Assembly: GCA_014218235.1 (NCBI GenBank)
Contig: CM024761.1
Span: 90,583,968-90,647,967 of the forward strand
Origin: Colocasia esculenta
Taxonomy: Eukaryota; Streptophyta; Magnoliopsida; Alismatales; Araceae
DNA: 64,000 nt
Reading direction: 5' to 3'
Of the stretch, positions 11,700-22,850 are shown piece by piece (the first letter of the stretch is position 1; every line of letters starts with the position of its first letter). The notes beneath the pieces were generated by a model. That model worked only from the letters and a program-made list of their open reading frames with translations. It ran no database searches and was not told the origin of the DNA. The position numbers and the translations under genes were made by a program.

Positions 11700-11830
11700 C
11701 AACGCATGCAGGTCAGAGATATTAACGTCCACATCCATGGCCGTTGACTTAAGTATTGGCGTCCATCGAGGTGGACGCTGACTCATCATGGACGTCCATC
11801 CATGTTGACGTCAATTTGGCCCTTCGGCCA
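11700..11830. repeat. K1 LTR inverted-word block 1 (GACGTC/GGCGTC words)
   Basis: Recurring GTCCA, GACGTC and GGCGTC words with local dyads, for example gcgtccatc paired with ggtggacgc across 2 nt (one mismatch), and the palindrome atggacgtccat. It lies about 240-365 bp into the LTR, upstream of the likely TATA box. Confidence 0.65.
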
Positions 11831-12066
11831 GAACTTAAAACATGCAGAAACCATGCTTAACTTATACATATATATACATGCCATACATATACTATCATGT
11901 ACACACTACCACCATGCAATTCAAGTAATATTTATAATCTATTTATACACATGCACACATAAGTATAACTAGTTAATACGTACGTAGATATGTACATTCT
12001 ATGCATACACAAGTATGAATTATTTACACGAAATAAAGTAATACAACAAAATTCGAGGGCCTTACA

Positions 12067-12956
12067 TCCACTTTACCTCTGGAGTAGTTTTTACTAACCA
12101 AAAAGTTGCTCAGACGATCATACCATGCTCTTGGTGCATGTTTCAAACCATAGAGAGCTTAGTACAATTTATAGACATGGTTAGGTTTGTCATGAACTTC
12201 AAATCAAGGTGGCTAAGATACATAAACCTCTTCTTTTATGTAACCATTTAAAAAGGCAGTTTTAACATCCATTTGAAATAGTTTGAATTTGTTAGAACAT
12301 GCATATGCTAACAAAATTCTTACTGCCTCAAGACTAGCTACTGGTGCAAAGGATTCTTCAAAGTCTACCCCAAATTCTTGATTATACCCTTTTGCAACCA
12401 ATCTAGCTTTGTTTCTTACAACTTTTTCCTCTTCATTTAACTTATTCCTAAACACCCATCTTGCTCCAATTACTGAGATTTTAGGGGTTCTATGAACTAA
12501 GCTCCGTACATTATTTATTCGAAATTGGCCAAGTTCTTCATGCATGGCATCTATCCAAAAATTTTCTTTTAGAGCTTCTTCAATGTTTTTAGGTTCCACT
12601 TGAGAGATAAATGCTAAATGTTCCTGTTTAACAATGTTTCTAAAGTGATACCTAGTGTGAACTCTATCATTTATATTTCCAATGACATTGTCAAGTTGGT
12701 GATCTTTTGAGTACCTGACATTTGTTAGTGTGGACTGACCCTGTTGATTTGGTTCTTGAGGATGTTGTTCTTGTGGAATTTGATCATTTTGTTGGTCTTC
12801 TTTAGGTCCGTCGATAGCCTCTATTTGGTCTGTCGACAAATGGTTTGCAACTTGTTCTTCAAGTATGTTTCCTTCTTCATCATCATATCTACAAGCATTT
12901 AAGTTGTCAGTTTTTACATGAGACTCATTGAAAACAACATGTGGAGTCTCTTCCAC
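12067..12956 (-). pseudogene. D reverse transcriptase, N-terminal part
   Basis: The copia RT start is clear: [73 protein letters not shown]. Three in-frame stops follow within about 60 nt of 12212 in an otherwise recognisable segment (ALYGLKHAPRAWYDRLSNFL), and the gene is then cut at 12067 by the K1 LTR. The linker upstream (12956 to about 12700) is Gln/Pro-rich and includes a TGTCGACA word. The YVDD catalytic box and RNase H lie beyond K1, outside the window. Confidence 0.88.
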
Positions 12957-13836
12957 AGTCCTTTTTTTTATTATTGAACACTCTATAGGCTCTAGAATGT
13001 TCAGAGTATCCTAAGAAAATATCTGGATCACTTTTAGCTTCAAATTTATCTAAATCAACTTTGTCATTATTGTGAATAAAGACTTTGGAGCCAAAGATTC
13101 TGAAATACCCAATGCTGGGTTTCTTACCTTTCAAGAGCTCATATGGGGTTTTCTTCATTACAGGTCTTACCATAGCTCTATTCAAGATGTAGCATGATGT
13201 GTTCACAACTTCTGCCAAAAAACTCCTTGAGAGTTGACTTTCAACTAGAAGTGTGCGAGCCATTTCTACCAAGGTTCTGTTCTTTCTCTCCACTACTCCA
13301 TTTTGTTCTAGAGTCCATGGAGAGGAAAATTTGTGATCAATACCTTGGTTCCTGCAGAAGTCAGAAAATAAGTTATTGTCAAACTCTCCCCCATGATCAG
13401 TATGGATTGAGCATATTTTGCTTATGTTTCCATGCTCAAGTTTGTTAAAGAATTCTTCAAAAATTTTCAGAACTTTATTTTTGTGAGCTAAAAATTTAAC
13501 CCAAGTGAACCTAGAGAAATCATGTACAATGACAAACCCAAAACGTTTACCATTGAGACTAAGTGTTCTTGTAAGTCCAAAAAGGTTTATGTGCAACAGT
13601 TCAAAAAGTTTTGAGGTGATTATGGGTGCATTAGATTTGAAAGACTTTCTGGTTTGTTTTCCCTGTGCACATGCATCACAAAAACTCACATTTTTATTGA
13701 AATAAATTTCAGAAAGTCCACTTACTAGTTCATTCTCATGATCTTGTTCAGAACGTTGAAGCTTGCATGACCTAACCTATGATGCCATAAAGACAGTTCA
13801 TCCTGTCTATTTGCAACAAGACACAAGCTTTTATTT
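12925..13836 (-). pseudogene. D integrase
   Basis: Pre-integrase HHCC region (LWHHRLGHASFN about 13790-13755 to CDACAQGK near 13680), then the core domain with HTDHGGEFDNN (second catalytic Asp, near 13400) and SSPWTLEQNGVVERKNRTLVEMAR (catalytic Glu, near 13300). The C-terminal part YELLKGKKPSIGYFRIFGSKVF and the [13 protein letters not shown] segment follow. The canonical first core Asp position reads LLHINLFG, with Asn where copia integrases have Asp, so this copy looks catalytically dead even apart from its frameshift into the RT frame near 12950. Confidence 0.88.
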
Positions 13837-14410
13837 TATGGTTCATCTAGATCAACTAGATAGATGTTATTGACTCTTTTTACAAAAAATTTGACACTTT
13901 CAGAAATTTTATCAATGATTTGGTATGCATCTGAATAAAAAATCACTTTATGGCCTTTATCACACAATTGACTAATGCTCAGAAGATTGTGATTGAGACC
14001 ATCAACTAACATCACATTTTCTATAAAGTTAGAGGCATACTCACCTACCTTACCTGTGCCAATTATTTGGCCCTTATTGTTACCTCCAAACACGACTTGA
14101 CCTCCATCTTTTTCAACTAGCAAACATAATTTGTTTTTATCGCCAGCCATGTGCCTTGAGCAGCCACTGTCCAAGTACCACTTGTTTTGATTTTGGGCTG
14201 CTAGGCATTCCTGCATAGATAGATCAAAAAAGAGGTTTTGGTACCCAAATTACTTTGAGTCCCATTCTTTCATTCATGCCAGAAAGTAAATGCTTTGGAA
14301 TCCACAATTGTTTGCATTTCAACATCTTCAATTTATTCCAGCATTGTTGTTCAGTATGGCCAAGTTTCTTACAACAGTTGCATGATGGAGTTTGAGTTTT
14401 TACAGTTCTT
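13836..14410 (-). pseudogene. D second zinc knuckle and aspartic protease
   Basis: A second CCHC knuckle (CNCCKKLGHTEQQC, about 14390-14345) and the WVPK segment typical before copia protease are in a frame different from the gag ORF. Protease starts near 14216 with KWYLDSGCSRHMAGD, whose active site is DSG, and ends with LLSISQLCDKGHKVIFYSD. The ATG at 14216 is internal, so protease would be made as part of gag-pol. A frameshift separates this part from gag. Confidence 0.85.
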
Positions 14411-14454
14411 TTACTGTTGTATTGAACTTGTGAATATTTTTGTCCTTTTTGTTG

Positions 14455-16215
14455 CTAGGTTGGCTTTGATTTTTCAACAGATTTCCAGACCTGTCGACAG
14501 TTCAATTTCAGTCTTAAATGCCTGTCGATAGGTGCAGTTGTTTGTTGATCAGTGAAATTCTTTTGTTTATTTTTCAGATCTTTGCTTTTGGATTGAACTT
14601 GTTTACTTGTACTTGGACTGTCCTGAATAAAGGATGTGATTAATTTTTGCCCAAATTTATTTTGATTTTCAATTTGAAATCCAAGTCTATGCCTTGTTAT
14701 GTTTGACTTGACTCCCAAAACAGCATCAAGATTTTCTTTTTCTTTTACAAATCTTGACAGATCTTCATTATTTCCTTTTAGTTCTTTTTGAACATCTTCC
14801 ATCTTTTTTTTAATATTTTGATTTTCATTTTGAAGGGTTTCAACAGACTTATTTAGAATTTGTTTTTCCTTTTCATTCTCTTGAAGTTTTTCTTTCATGC
14901 AATCCATTTCAACATAGTGGCTTTCCTTTTCAATTTTCAGAAGCTCTATCTCTCTAGTTAGGATTGCAATTTGTTCATCATTGCTTGTGCTATGAACAAG
15001 AGTGGTGATTTTCTTTTTCAGTGCTTTGTTTTCAGATTTGTATTCACAAAAATTTTCAAATAGCAAGGTACATGCTTCTTCACATTCTTCAACAGTGTAG
15101 CTTTCAAAGGAAGAGTTTACCTCATTGGAGTCTTCACTCCTTGCCAACAAACACTGAATTTCCTCAGCATCAGAACTGTCTTGAGCATTTTCATCTTCTT
15201 CTTCATCACTCCAGGTTGCCATCATGGCCCTGGGTATCTTGTATGTAGACTTGTCCTTTTTCAGCTTCTTTTTGAGCTCTGGGCATTCACCTCTCATGTG
15301 CCCAAATCTTTTACACTCATAGCAAACAATCATGTCAGTTTTCTTGTTTGTATCGAATTTGTTTGAAAAATCTCTTTTTGGAGGAGTTTTGAAATTACCT
15401 GACCCCTTCTTTTTGAACTTGAGGAATTTCTTGAATTGTCTAGTGAGCATAGTCATCTCATCATTCTCACTTTCACTAGACGTTTCAATTTCATCATTTT
15501 CTTGTTGAATCTCTTTATTGGAACTTGATGAGGCTTTGTTAGAGGCTTTCAATGCAATGTATTTTCTTGGATTGACTTCAGATTCTTTTCTTTTTAGATT
15601 GATTTCATAGGTCATCAGGGATCCTATCAATTCATCCAATTTCATTGTGGACAGGTCTTTAGAGTCCTCAATGACAGTGGCCTTAGTATGCCAAGAAGAT
15701 GGAAGAGACCAAAGTATCTTCCTTACTAAATCACTCTCACTGTATTCTTTCTTAAGACCTTTCAGACCATTGATTATAATCATAAATCTAGCAAACATGT
15801 CTGAAATTATTTCTTCATTTTTCAATTTAAACATTTCATACTCAGACACAAGCATGCTAGCCTTGGTTTCCCTTACCTCTGACGTACCTTCATATATTAG
15901 CTCCAATTTGTCCCACATTTCCTTTGCAGATTTGCATGTGGAGACTGTTGAGTATTCCTTCAGATGCACAACGCATTGCATCATGTTGAACGCGCTCTAG
16001 TTCAAGGTTCCCTTGTGAATCTGTTCACTTGTGCAGGTGTCTTCATCAGCGGGCAGCTCATAGGGTCCCTTGCTTACGAACTTCCATAGCTCATAGTCTT
16101 GAGCTCTCAGAAACACCTGCATTCGATTTTTCTAGTACGTGTAGTCAGTCCCATCAAAGAAGGGAGGCCTAGACACTGAATGTCCTTCAGTCATAAAACT
16201 CTTGTTAGTTTCCAT
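14455..16215 (-). pseudogene. D gag (SIRE-like, coiled coil)
   Basis: The start ATG at 16215 follows the primer site by about 60 nt and opens METNKSF..PPFFDGTDY, the usual copia gag N-terminus. Two in-frame stops lie before 15984, after which 509 codons stay open: UBN2-type core (AKEMWDKLELIYEGTSEVRE, FARFMIIINGLKGL), acidic and Lys-rich regions, and CCHC knuckle CYECKRFGHMRGEC (about 15335-15295). A long Glu/Lys coiled coil follows (about 15050-14720) and then a Gln/Lys tail. The length and coiled coil fit SIRE/Maximus gags. The tail holds a CTGTCGACAG word at 14491-14500. Confidence 0.85.
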
Positions 16216-16277
16216 TAAACAGAATCTCTCCTGATCGTTAGATCAAGATATTAAAGCTGTAAAAACGGAGAAACCTT

Positions 16278-16289
16278 GCTCTGATACTA
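16278..16289 (-). promoter_or_regulatory. Primer binding site of D
   Basis: Minus-strand TAGTATCAGAGC, one base from the TGGTATCAGAGC initiator-Met primer site, 2 nt inside the LTR end at 16292. Confidence 0.85.
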
Positions 16290-16291
16290 AT

Positions 16292-17587
16292 TGAAAGGTG
16301 TTCAGAATTTCCTAAAGAAGTAATCTAGAAGGGGGGTTGAATAGATTACTACCAAACAAAACAAATTAACTTTCTTTTGAGATAAAGACTGACTTTAGGA
16401 AGACTTAAACTGATATGGCTCAAATTTGAACTTTGATGTGTGTGTAGGGTGCGTTTAGAAGATTAGCAGTATGACGAGTGTGTGAACAAATGATCGTACC
16501 TAGCATACATCTAACGTCAGATCATGCAAACCACAGGACATGAGGATTTAAGGTGGTTCGGACTACACAACTTGTGTATACTACGTCCACCGTCCACACA
16601 CACACACGGTAAACTGCTTATCAAGCAAGTTCGACCCAAACAACAACACACACACGTTGTCTAAGACAAGCATGCTCTCAGATCAAGCACACACACTTGG
16701 GTTGAGCACAAGGACTGCTCAAACCAACAACACACACACAAGTAATGGAAAATAAAGTGAAGGAAGAGTTCAGAGTTGAAGAACAAATCCAATAGATGAA
16801 CTCTTCAGGTTGTTCGTCTAGAAGAACTTCTAGCTTCACATTTATAAAGATCGGATGATGACGAAGCTTGAAGTTTGAGGACGAATCTATTTCAAATCCT
16901 CATATGAGATGGATCTCTCTTTGAACAGCCTGGAGACTTGAAGAAGAGGAGCAGAGAAACCTTCTTCTTCTTGTTCTTTGCTTAGGGTTTGGTGTGGAGG
17001 CTTCTTGCTTCGAAAATAGGTCCAAGAGATCTATATATAGGTGTGTCCAAGTCTTGAGATTCGTGAGAGAAGAGGAAACCCTAATATAGATCACATGTCT
17101 GTCACATGTTATGACTTAACATGCGGCTGTCGACAGATGCCTTTTGGCTATCGACAGCTACTGCATTAATCGTGGCTTCCAGAACCATGTTTCTGGCTGG
17201 AAGGCTGGGCTGTCGAAAGGAGACCTCTTGTTGTCGACAGGCTAAACTGGTCTATCGACAGATGAACCTTGGTTGTCGACAGCTACTAATTTTTCTTATT
17301 TTCCAAAAGCTTGTTTGCTCACTGTCTTCACTAGCTGTCGACATATGGCTTTAGGCCTGTCGACAGCTGCTTGCTTCTTGTGTTTTTCCAGTTCTTTATG
17401 TACTTGAATTTGCTTCTTGACTTATATTTTCATTCTCACCTACATAAAAGAGACTCAAGGTAAGATATCATGAAAGCATATGTTATCATAGTGTTATGTC
17501 ATTTTGTCATGTCTTCTCAACATCAATCAACATCAATTATGTCATTATCAAAAACATTTAAGCATTTAATCATCAAGTAAATCATCA
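16292..17587 (-). mobile_element. D 5' LTR (about 1.3 kb)
   Basis: Minus-strand TGATGATTTAC (from about 17587) to CACCTTTCA (16292). The right end is set by the TGATGAT start shared with the LTR of copia E (TGATGATTAG at 51483) and is uncertain by a few bases. It contains CACACA-rich stretches (16580-16740) and the TGTCGACAG cluster. It has no gene. Confidence 0.72.
17127..17366. repeat. CTGTCGACAG word cluster in D LTR
   Basis: Eight exact or near copies of the 10-bp palindrome CTGTCGACAG in 240 bp (first 17127-17136, last 17357-17366), with irregular spacing. Variants are ctatcgacag and ctgtcgaaag. Related words occur in the D coding region at 14491, 14521 and 12831. Confidence 0.85.
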
Positions 17588-18960
17588 TACAAATCATAAC
17601 CCAAGAATTACCAGTCCTCACTGGCCAGAGCAGCAGGAACTCCGAAAACAGGAAACTACACTAGAAAGCTGTAAAGCGAGGAACACCTACTACACGGTAC
17701 TACTAGCAGCAGAACATAACAATGCAATGCCGACCACCAACCAAGGTCGTGACACACACATGACTCCTGCAGAAACCAATGAAGTCAGGCACAACACAGA
17801 AACAAGTCTTGGCACACCTATCGAGATAGGGATCTCACAGAGACCACCAAGCAACCACGTGAGAAGGACGTCTCACCACAAGCACGGCCACCTCAAACCT
17901 CTACGAGGTTGAGGGCCCACAAGCAGAACCACCCCGGACCCTGGACAGCTTGCGAGGTCGGGAAGCCACACACGTCGGTGCCACCACGGACTGGTACCCA
18001 AGAACAGGACTACGGAACCACTAGAAGCACTAGCCAACATGGCCAAACCAACGATGCCTACGGAAACTAGGCACGGCCAGGCTATAACCTCTGTGCAAGC
18101 TAGGGCAACGGATAACACTTGGAAACGTCGTGAGGAAACATTGTCACAATAACAGCAACCAAGCCATTGCCACTGGCAGCCAAGAGGAGGACACACCAGC
18201 CACTCCCTCTGCTCGCTAGCGTGGCTCCTACCTAACCTCCCCAGAAAAGCGATACAGAGCCGTCATAGAACACCACAAGAATGCACGCACCACGCCAGCC
18301 TGGCCATGTTGCGGCCCCACGCCTAGCACCACTATGTGGCTCCGGAATCAACGTAGAGAGAGGTAGTGAGAAAAATGACTGTCTAGGCTACGTTGGGAAG
18401 AGAACCACCTCAACGACCTCGATGTCCTGCCCCAGACAAGAGAGTTCTACAAATGACTTGGTGCCACTATCCAAACCTCATTTTCCCCTCCGCTTCAGAG
18501 TCCGCCAACTAGGCCGTAGACTCGAGCACGCCTGTAGTCTGGAGTACTCCCTCAACGGGCTCACGGGGATGGGGGTCCCGGGGAACAGAGACAACCTCTG
18601 AACGGGACAAGCCCTCAAGTCTCAAGTACGGGGCAAACAGGCGGGGCAAGCACAACAAAAACCATGCCAAACCGCTGGCTTGTAACCCACGACAAGCCCA
18701 GCAGGCATGAGGCATGCACGGACCCTCGAGAGGGCCGTCAGCAAACCAAGGCACACACGAACAAGCTAGAACCTTAGAAACACTACCAATCAGTACGGAA
18801 AACATCGCTCTGCTATTAATCGATTGACCACCAGACAATTGATTATTATACAGATGCGAGCCTCCTAGCACCGCTGCCAGGACACAGCCACGAAGATATC
18901 ACCTTCAGTAACTGAACGCAGTGAGGCAACTGCCGCATTCCCCACCTGAAGGTCCTAAGG

Positions 18961-18965
18961 GCAAG
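18961..18965 (+). repeat. Target site duplication, left copy (V2)
   Basis: GCAAG, repeated exactly at 21826-21830 on the other side of V2. Confidence 0.9.
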
Positions 18966-19248
18966 TGTAGCAACTCTGATTTTTAAATCCTAAATAAAAT
19001 AAAATAAATAATAAATAATAAATATGATAAATAGAATTAATTAGAATAAAGAAGGAATAAATTGAATAAAAGGGAAGTAAATTAGAACCCATTAAGCCAA
19101 ATTAGAGAATGGGTTATTCTAAGGGTCCAAACATAAGCTAATGGGCCAAAAATCCAAGAGCTCATCTTTGGATGGAAGGTAATTAAGTTAAATTCACAAT
19201 AAAAATAGTAATAATTAGTAAAAGGGTTAAGATAAATATTAAATGACC

Positions 19249-19257
19249 TATATATAT
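19249..19257 (+). promoter_or_regulatory. TATA box of V2
   Basis: CTATATATA about 285 bp into the LTR. Confidence 0.45.
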
Positions 19258-20094
19258 CCCTAAAAATAGTCCTAGACTTACCCTAACTCTTTACCCACGA
19301 AATTAACCCTCTCTCCAATCCTATTAGGTAGATAAAGGAGGGAAATAGGGTGATAAAGATGAAATTCAGAGTTTTAAGAAAAGTGACAGTTTATAGAAGG
19401 AAGGACTCTCTAAACCACCCTATACACCTCTAATTCGTCCCGACCAAGTCTCATTTTCATTGCTAGGGCTTGGGAGGATGAGGAGAGGAGCTGTGGACGT
19501 GAGGAGCAAGAAGGAGAAGCTTGGAAAGGAGGGATTTCTTCTTCATCTTTGTCATCCTTTACAACACAAAAAGGTAGGCAATCTCTCAAGCACAATCTAA
19601 TTAAACTTGACCCTAGGTAGATATTGATCCCCTCTATCAAAGCCCTATGATTTCCCTAATTTTCGTGGCTCCATGAAGGAGTATTAAATGTTCTAAACTC
19701 TTTCCTTACCATGCCCCTGAGCCTTCATGATTGCTTTCAATCCACGTATGTACTTGATCCCATGCCATGAAAATATTCTCATAAATACTACATGCTGTTA
19801 GCTTTCCAACGCCCCTATTTTCCCTAATTTCCATCATGTATCCTTTGCTAATTAAATCATTTTCCATGACTGTGCATGTTTTAGGTCACTGAAATGTAAC
19901 CTAGTTAAAGCATGCACAAACCTTGTCTATTTTCAAATAGCTCATGCTTGTTGATAGATCTATGAGTCTACTTTCATTTAAAATTGGTTTCATAATCTTT
20001 GGATCATCGTACGATTTTATATCGATTTTAGAAGTGTATTGTATCATGCATGGGAGGGAAGGACCAAACCCAAAAAGGGCAGATCCCCTTTTCT

Positions 20095-20275
20095 GGGTCG
20101 GGCCGCCTCTCTGAAATCGTGACGGCTCGACTCGTCACGATATCAGAGAGGTTGCGACCGGCCAGTCCGTCACATTATTCCTCCCGGACTGCGCCAGGCC
20201 AGCTGGTTTATTTATCGCACTTGGACCGCCCGTCGCGACATGAATCGTGACGGGTAACCCCGTCGCTATTTCAAG
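20095..20275. repeat. V2 inverted-word block (GTGACG/GTCGC)
   Basis: A 19-bp hairpin with one mismatch (20106-20124 with 20133-20151, 8-nt loop) on a CGTGACG core is followed by cccgtcgcga paired with tcgtgacggg and by gacggg paired with ccccgtc. It occupies the same place in the LTR as the V1 array, but with different words. Confidence 0.8.
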
Positions 20276-21825
20276 ATTTCGGCCAGAACTATAAATTGCT
20301 CTTATGCCCATGTTGATTATGCTATTTAGCCATTGTTTAGCCTTAATTGAACACTGTTATTAACATTTCGACCTGATTAACTAATTACGGGCAATAATTA
20401 TATAAATCTCATTAAATAAAAGCCATGTGCACAATCTTTCATGCTCTCATGATTTATTTACACGTGCACACACTTCACACAAATGTTTGCCATTATAACT
20501 TATTAAATTACTCAATAATGTATCTGGTAATTAAGTATAACTATTTCACTTAAATTTTCCAATTTTTTTAAATGACACTTGTCCTTGTTTTATTCGTGTG
20601 CCTTGTACACCGACATCGCGTCCCTCTCCCTTCGAGCACTCGAGGCAAGACGGACAACGTTTCGTTACACACTTTCTCTTGGCATGGACCACCTCTCCAT
20701 TGGGAATACTCCTGACAGGACCAGGGACGCCTTGTCAAGGCCTCCGTAAGTCTCCTTGGCTTTGGCGCATGTCCATTGTCGACGAGCTGGTTGTACCCTT
20801 AAATCCCTTTACACCTTAGGGATCAACATGATCCAAACGGCCTTAGTGTGTCTCTCTTACCTTGGGATCACACCGAACCATCTAGCCTGTGTTCATAGCA
20901 TGGCTAATGGGCGGATGTGACTTCTACCTGACTGCTGGAACCCGACCTAGTGCTGCGCAACTGTTACTATCAACTGTTTAACGTTGTTTTATAATTATAC
21001 CCCTATCTCATCTACTATCTTTATACTCTCATATGTTCACTTTCTCTCTACTCTCTCGTCTATTTGTCTACTATTCTCATCTATTCTTGGTACTCTATTT
21101 GGCCATCTCTATGATTGTCTAAGATAAAAAACATAACTTATGCCTGTGCAATAGGGCCCGATCTGGTCTTGGGAGGAGCACCCGAAAAGTGCCATTTGCC
21201 CATGGGAGTTAAAATGATCAAGATGTTGGCATACATCCAGCGCCATTATACTATCAAGATTTAATCTATGACAATCAATCAGTGCTATCTATACAAGTGC
21301 CATCGTTACTAGTGCACCGTTGTGCAACTTTACGTGCTATATCGTTACATGGCCAATCCATTATCGTGTTTGAAGTGCTATTTTCCATATACAAGTGCTA
21401 TCATTCTCTTGTTATCGTTACTTTGCTCTACATGACTATGCTATCTAGTTACCTTACTTTTAAGACATTAATCATTTGAAGCATGCTTGCTTATGTGTTT
21501 CAGGTGAGTCTGATGGGGAATACCACACTCACGAGAAAGGGAATGAGGATGATGCTCAGGAGTGGCCAGTATCGCCAACCACTGCTTAGTAGTTATTTAG
21601 TTAGTCGTCAGTTAATAAGTTGGTAATGGTTTGAGTTTGAATAAAGTACTTTGGGCCCTAGTTTTAGCTCTGATTAGTGGTTGTAATAGTTAGTTGATGA
21701 ATTATTAATGAAGTTGGATTCCATTTGGTTTTAATCCAATTGTGCAATGGTTTGATGTCTATTTATCGCTCGATACTATTTAATAACTGTAATATCGCTC
21801 CTATATTCCGCGTCGGGGCGTTACA

Positions 21826-21830
21826 GCAAG
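21826..21830 (+). repeat. Target site duplication, right copy (V2)
   Basis: GCAAG, identical to 18961-18965. Confidence 0.9.
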
Positions 21831-21899
21831 CCTGCCCTGGGGCACATGCCGACACGTCGACACGCCAACCGAAACAACGGAAACACCCGAGACAACATA

Positions 21900-22105
21900 G
21901 GTACTGTTGTGTCCCCCCTGGCCGTCGCGATACCATCATGACGGGGAAGGGCACCGCGACAGCAACCCTGTCGCGACAGGGAAACGCGCCGCGATAAGAT
22001 CGCATCGAACTGTCGGACCGCGACGCCATCAGGTCAGGCCAACACGTCACGACACGATCGCGCCCTCTGGTGTTGCGATGCGCACCACGGTCGCAACACC
22101 AAAAA
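21900..22105. repeat. W2 inverted-word block 2
   Basis: Perfect 16-bp palindrome ccctgtcgcgacaggg (21966-21981) and a hairpin of 11-bp perfect arms (22068-22078 with 22091-22101, tggtgttgcga core), among further GCGAC/GTCGC words. Confidence 0.8.
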
Positions 22106-22499
22106 GAAGGCAGACCCACGGGATGCTCTATCCCAAGGCCACCCACACACCACAAACACACCACACGGGGGAGGGGAGCATGGAGAAGCAAGAAATGCTA
22201 TCTACAAATCACGAGGGGCTCCCAATCCACCCGGATCGAGAGGGGTACAAGCAATCCCTACCTTAAATGAAGAAACGAACCCATTGGGGGCCCTTCACGT
22301 GGGATTGGCCACCTCCTCCTTACTTCACGCAAGCTCCACGACACCGGGAACACGAGCACGACCCTCCTCCTCGCCTGAAATGCACAAAGGGGAGAGAGAG
22401 AGGCGGAGCACCACCGGAGGGGGAGGAGAAGAGAGGGGAGGGAGGAATAGGGAGAAGGGGTCACCAGCCAAGGCCTTAAGCCTTCGGCACCCAAGATGC

Positions 22500-22850
22500 G
22501 AGAGGGCGACGCGTCGCGTTAAGGACCTTAACATGATGGGTCAACGCACTGTGACAAGAACGCGTCCCCCAAGGACACCGCGAAAACTCGATAGGTCGTA
22601 CTGACACACCTGCTACCCTGACAGGCGTTAGACGACTGAAGCGAAGGAACACTGTCGCGACCCATTGACCAGGCGCGACACGAAGACGCGATGGAAAAGC
22701 AGGGCACGACAAGAACACGACATACAAGCTGGTCGTGACAATGATGACTATCATGTCGGACACCCACGACGTGACAATAACGCATCGCCCAGCCCGGACG
22801 CGTTAGTAGCTAGTCATCCAAGACACCGGACGGAAAGCCGAGAAGCCAGG
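22500..22850. repeat. W2 inverted-word block 1
   Basis: About ten GCGAC/GTCGC/GTGACG words in 350 bp, starting within 10 bp of the LTR start at 22857. It mirrors block 1 of W5 (59630-59960). Confidence 0.6.

Larger units (their letters stand above)
7263..12066 (-). mobile_element. K1: Tekay-like Ty3/gypsy element, 5' LTR plus gag
   Basis: On the minus strand the order is a 3.26 kb LTR (12066 to 8809), a tRNA-iMet primer site (8803-8792), a leader, then gag (8618 onward). It breaks off in the gag-protease junction at 7263, where W1 is inserted. Protease and the rest of pol must lie left of the window beyond W1. The right end at 12066 interrupts the RT of copia D, so K1 inserted into D; the expected target duplication is tccac (12067-12071). 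The long LTR, the Pro/Gln-rich gag N-terminus and the gag core sequence are typical of Tekay/Del chromoviruses. Confidence 0.85.
8809..12066 (-). mobile_element. K1 5' LTR (3258 bp)
   Basis: Minus-strand TGTAAGGCCCTCG (from 12066) to GGGTCGTCACA (to 8809), with TG...CA ends and a primer site directly beyond. The 8.9-11.0 kb part is AT-rich with many CACA/ACAT steps and no gene. The 3' 700 bp is related to K2 (22858-23564): both end in a 'tgccc(c)a..tgtgacaac' and 'taccgtaccggtat'-like tail before GGTCGT(C/T)ACA. Confidence 0.85.
12067..17587 (-). mobile_element. D: SIRE-like Ty1/copia element, 5' LTR to RT
   Basis: Minus-strand order: LTR (17587-16292), primer site (16289-16278), gag (from 16215), second zinc knuckle and protease, integrase, then RT cut at 12067 by K1. 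RNase H and the 3' part are outside the window. Its right end at 17587 lies in LTR W2, so D inserted into W2; the expected target duplication is tacaa (17588-17592). SIRE/Maximus affinity rests on the long coiled-coil gag with a KKxKKDK zinc-knuckle region and on LTRs starting TGATGAT. Confidence 0.82.
18966..21825 (+). mobile_element. V2: solo LTR (2860 bp) with perfect 5-bp target duplication
   Basis: It runs from TGTAGCAACTCTG to GGGGCGTTACA, flanked by GCAAG on both sides, with no internal region or primer site. Such a solo LTR is what unequal recombination between two LTRs of one element leaves. It has AT-rich U3, a TATATATA motif at 19249-19257, a polypurine/pyrimidine leader region near 19480-19560 and one inverted-word block (20095-20275). 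A conserved segment 'gatctggtcttgggaggagcaccc' lies at 21163-21185 and is mirrored in LTR I near 33920. No gene is inside. Confidence 0.9.

Noticed and set aside
16580..16740. Clustered CACACA and AACAACACACAC segments as a CRISPR-like or satellite array
   Set aside because: Irregular microsatellite-like sequence in a copia LTR, with no regular repeat-spacer structure.
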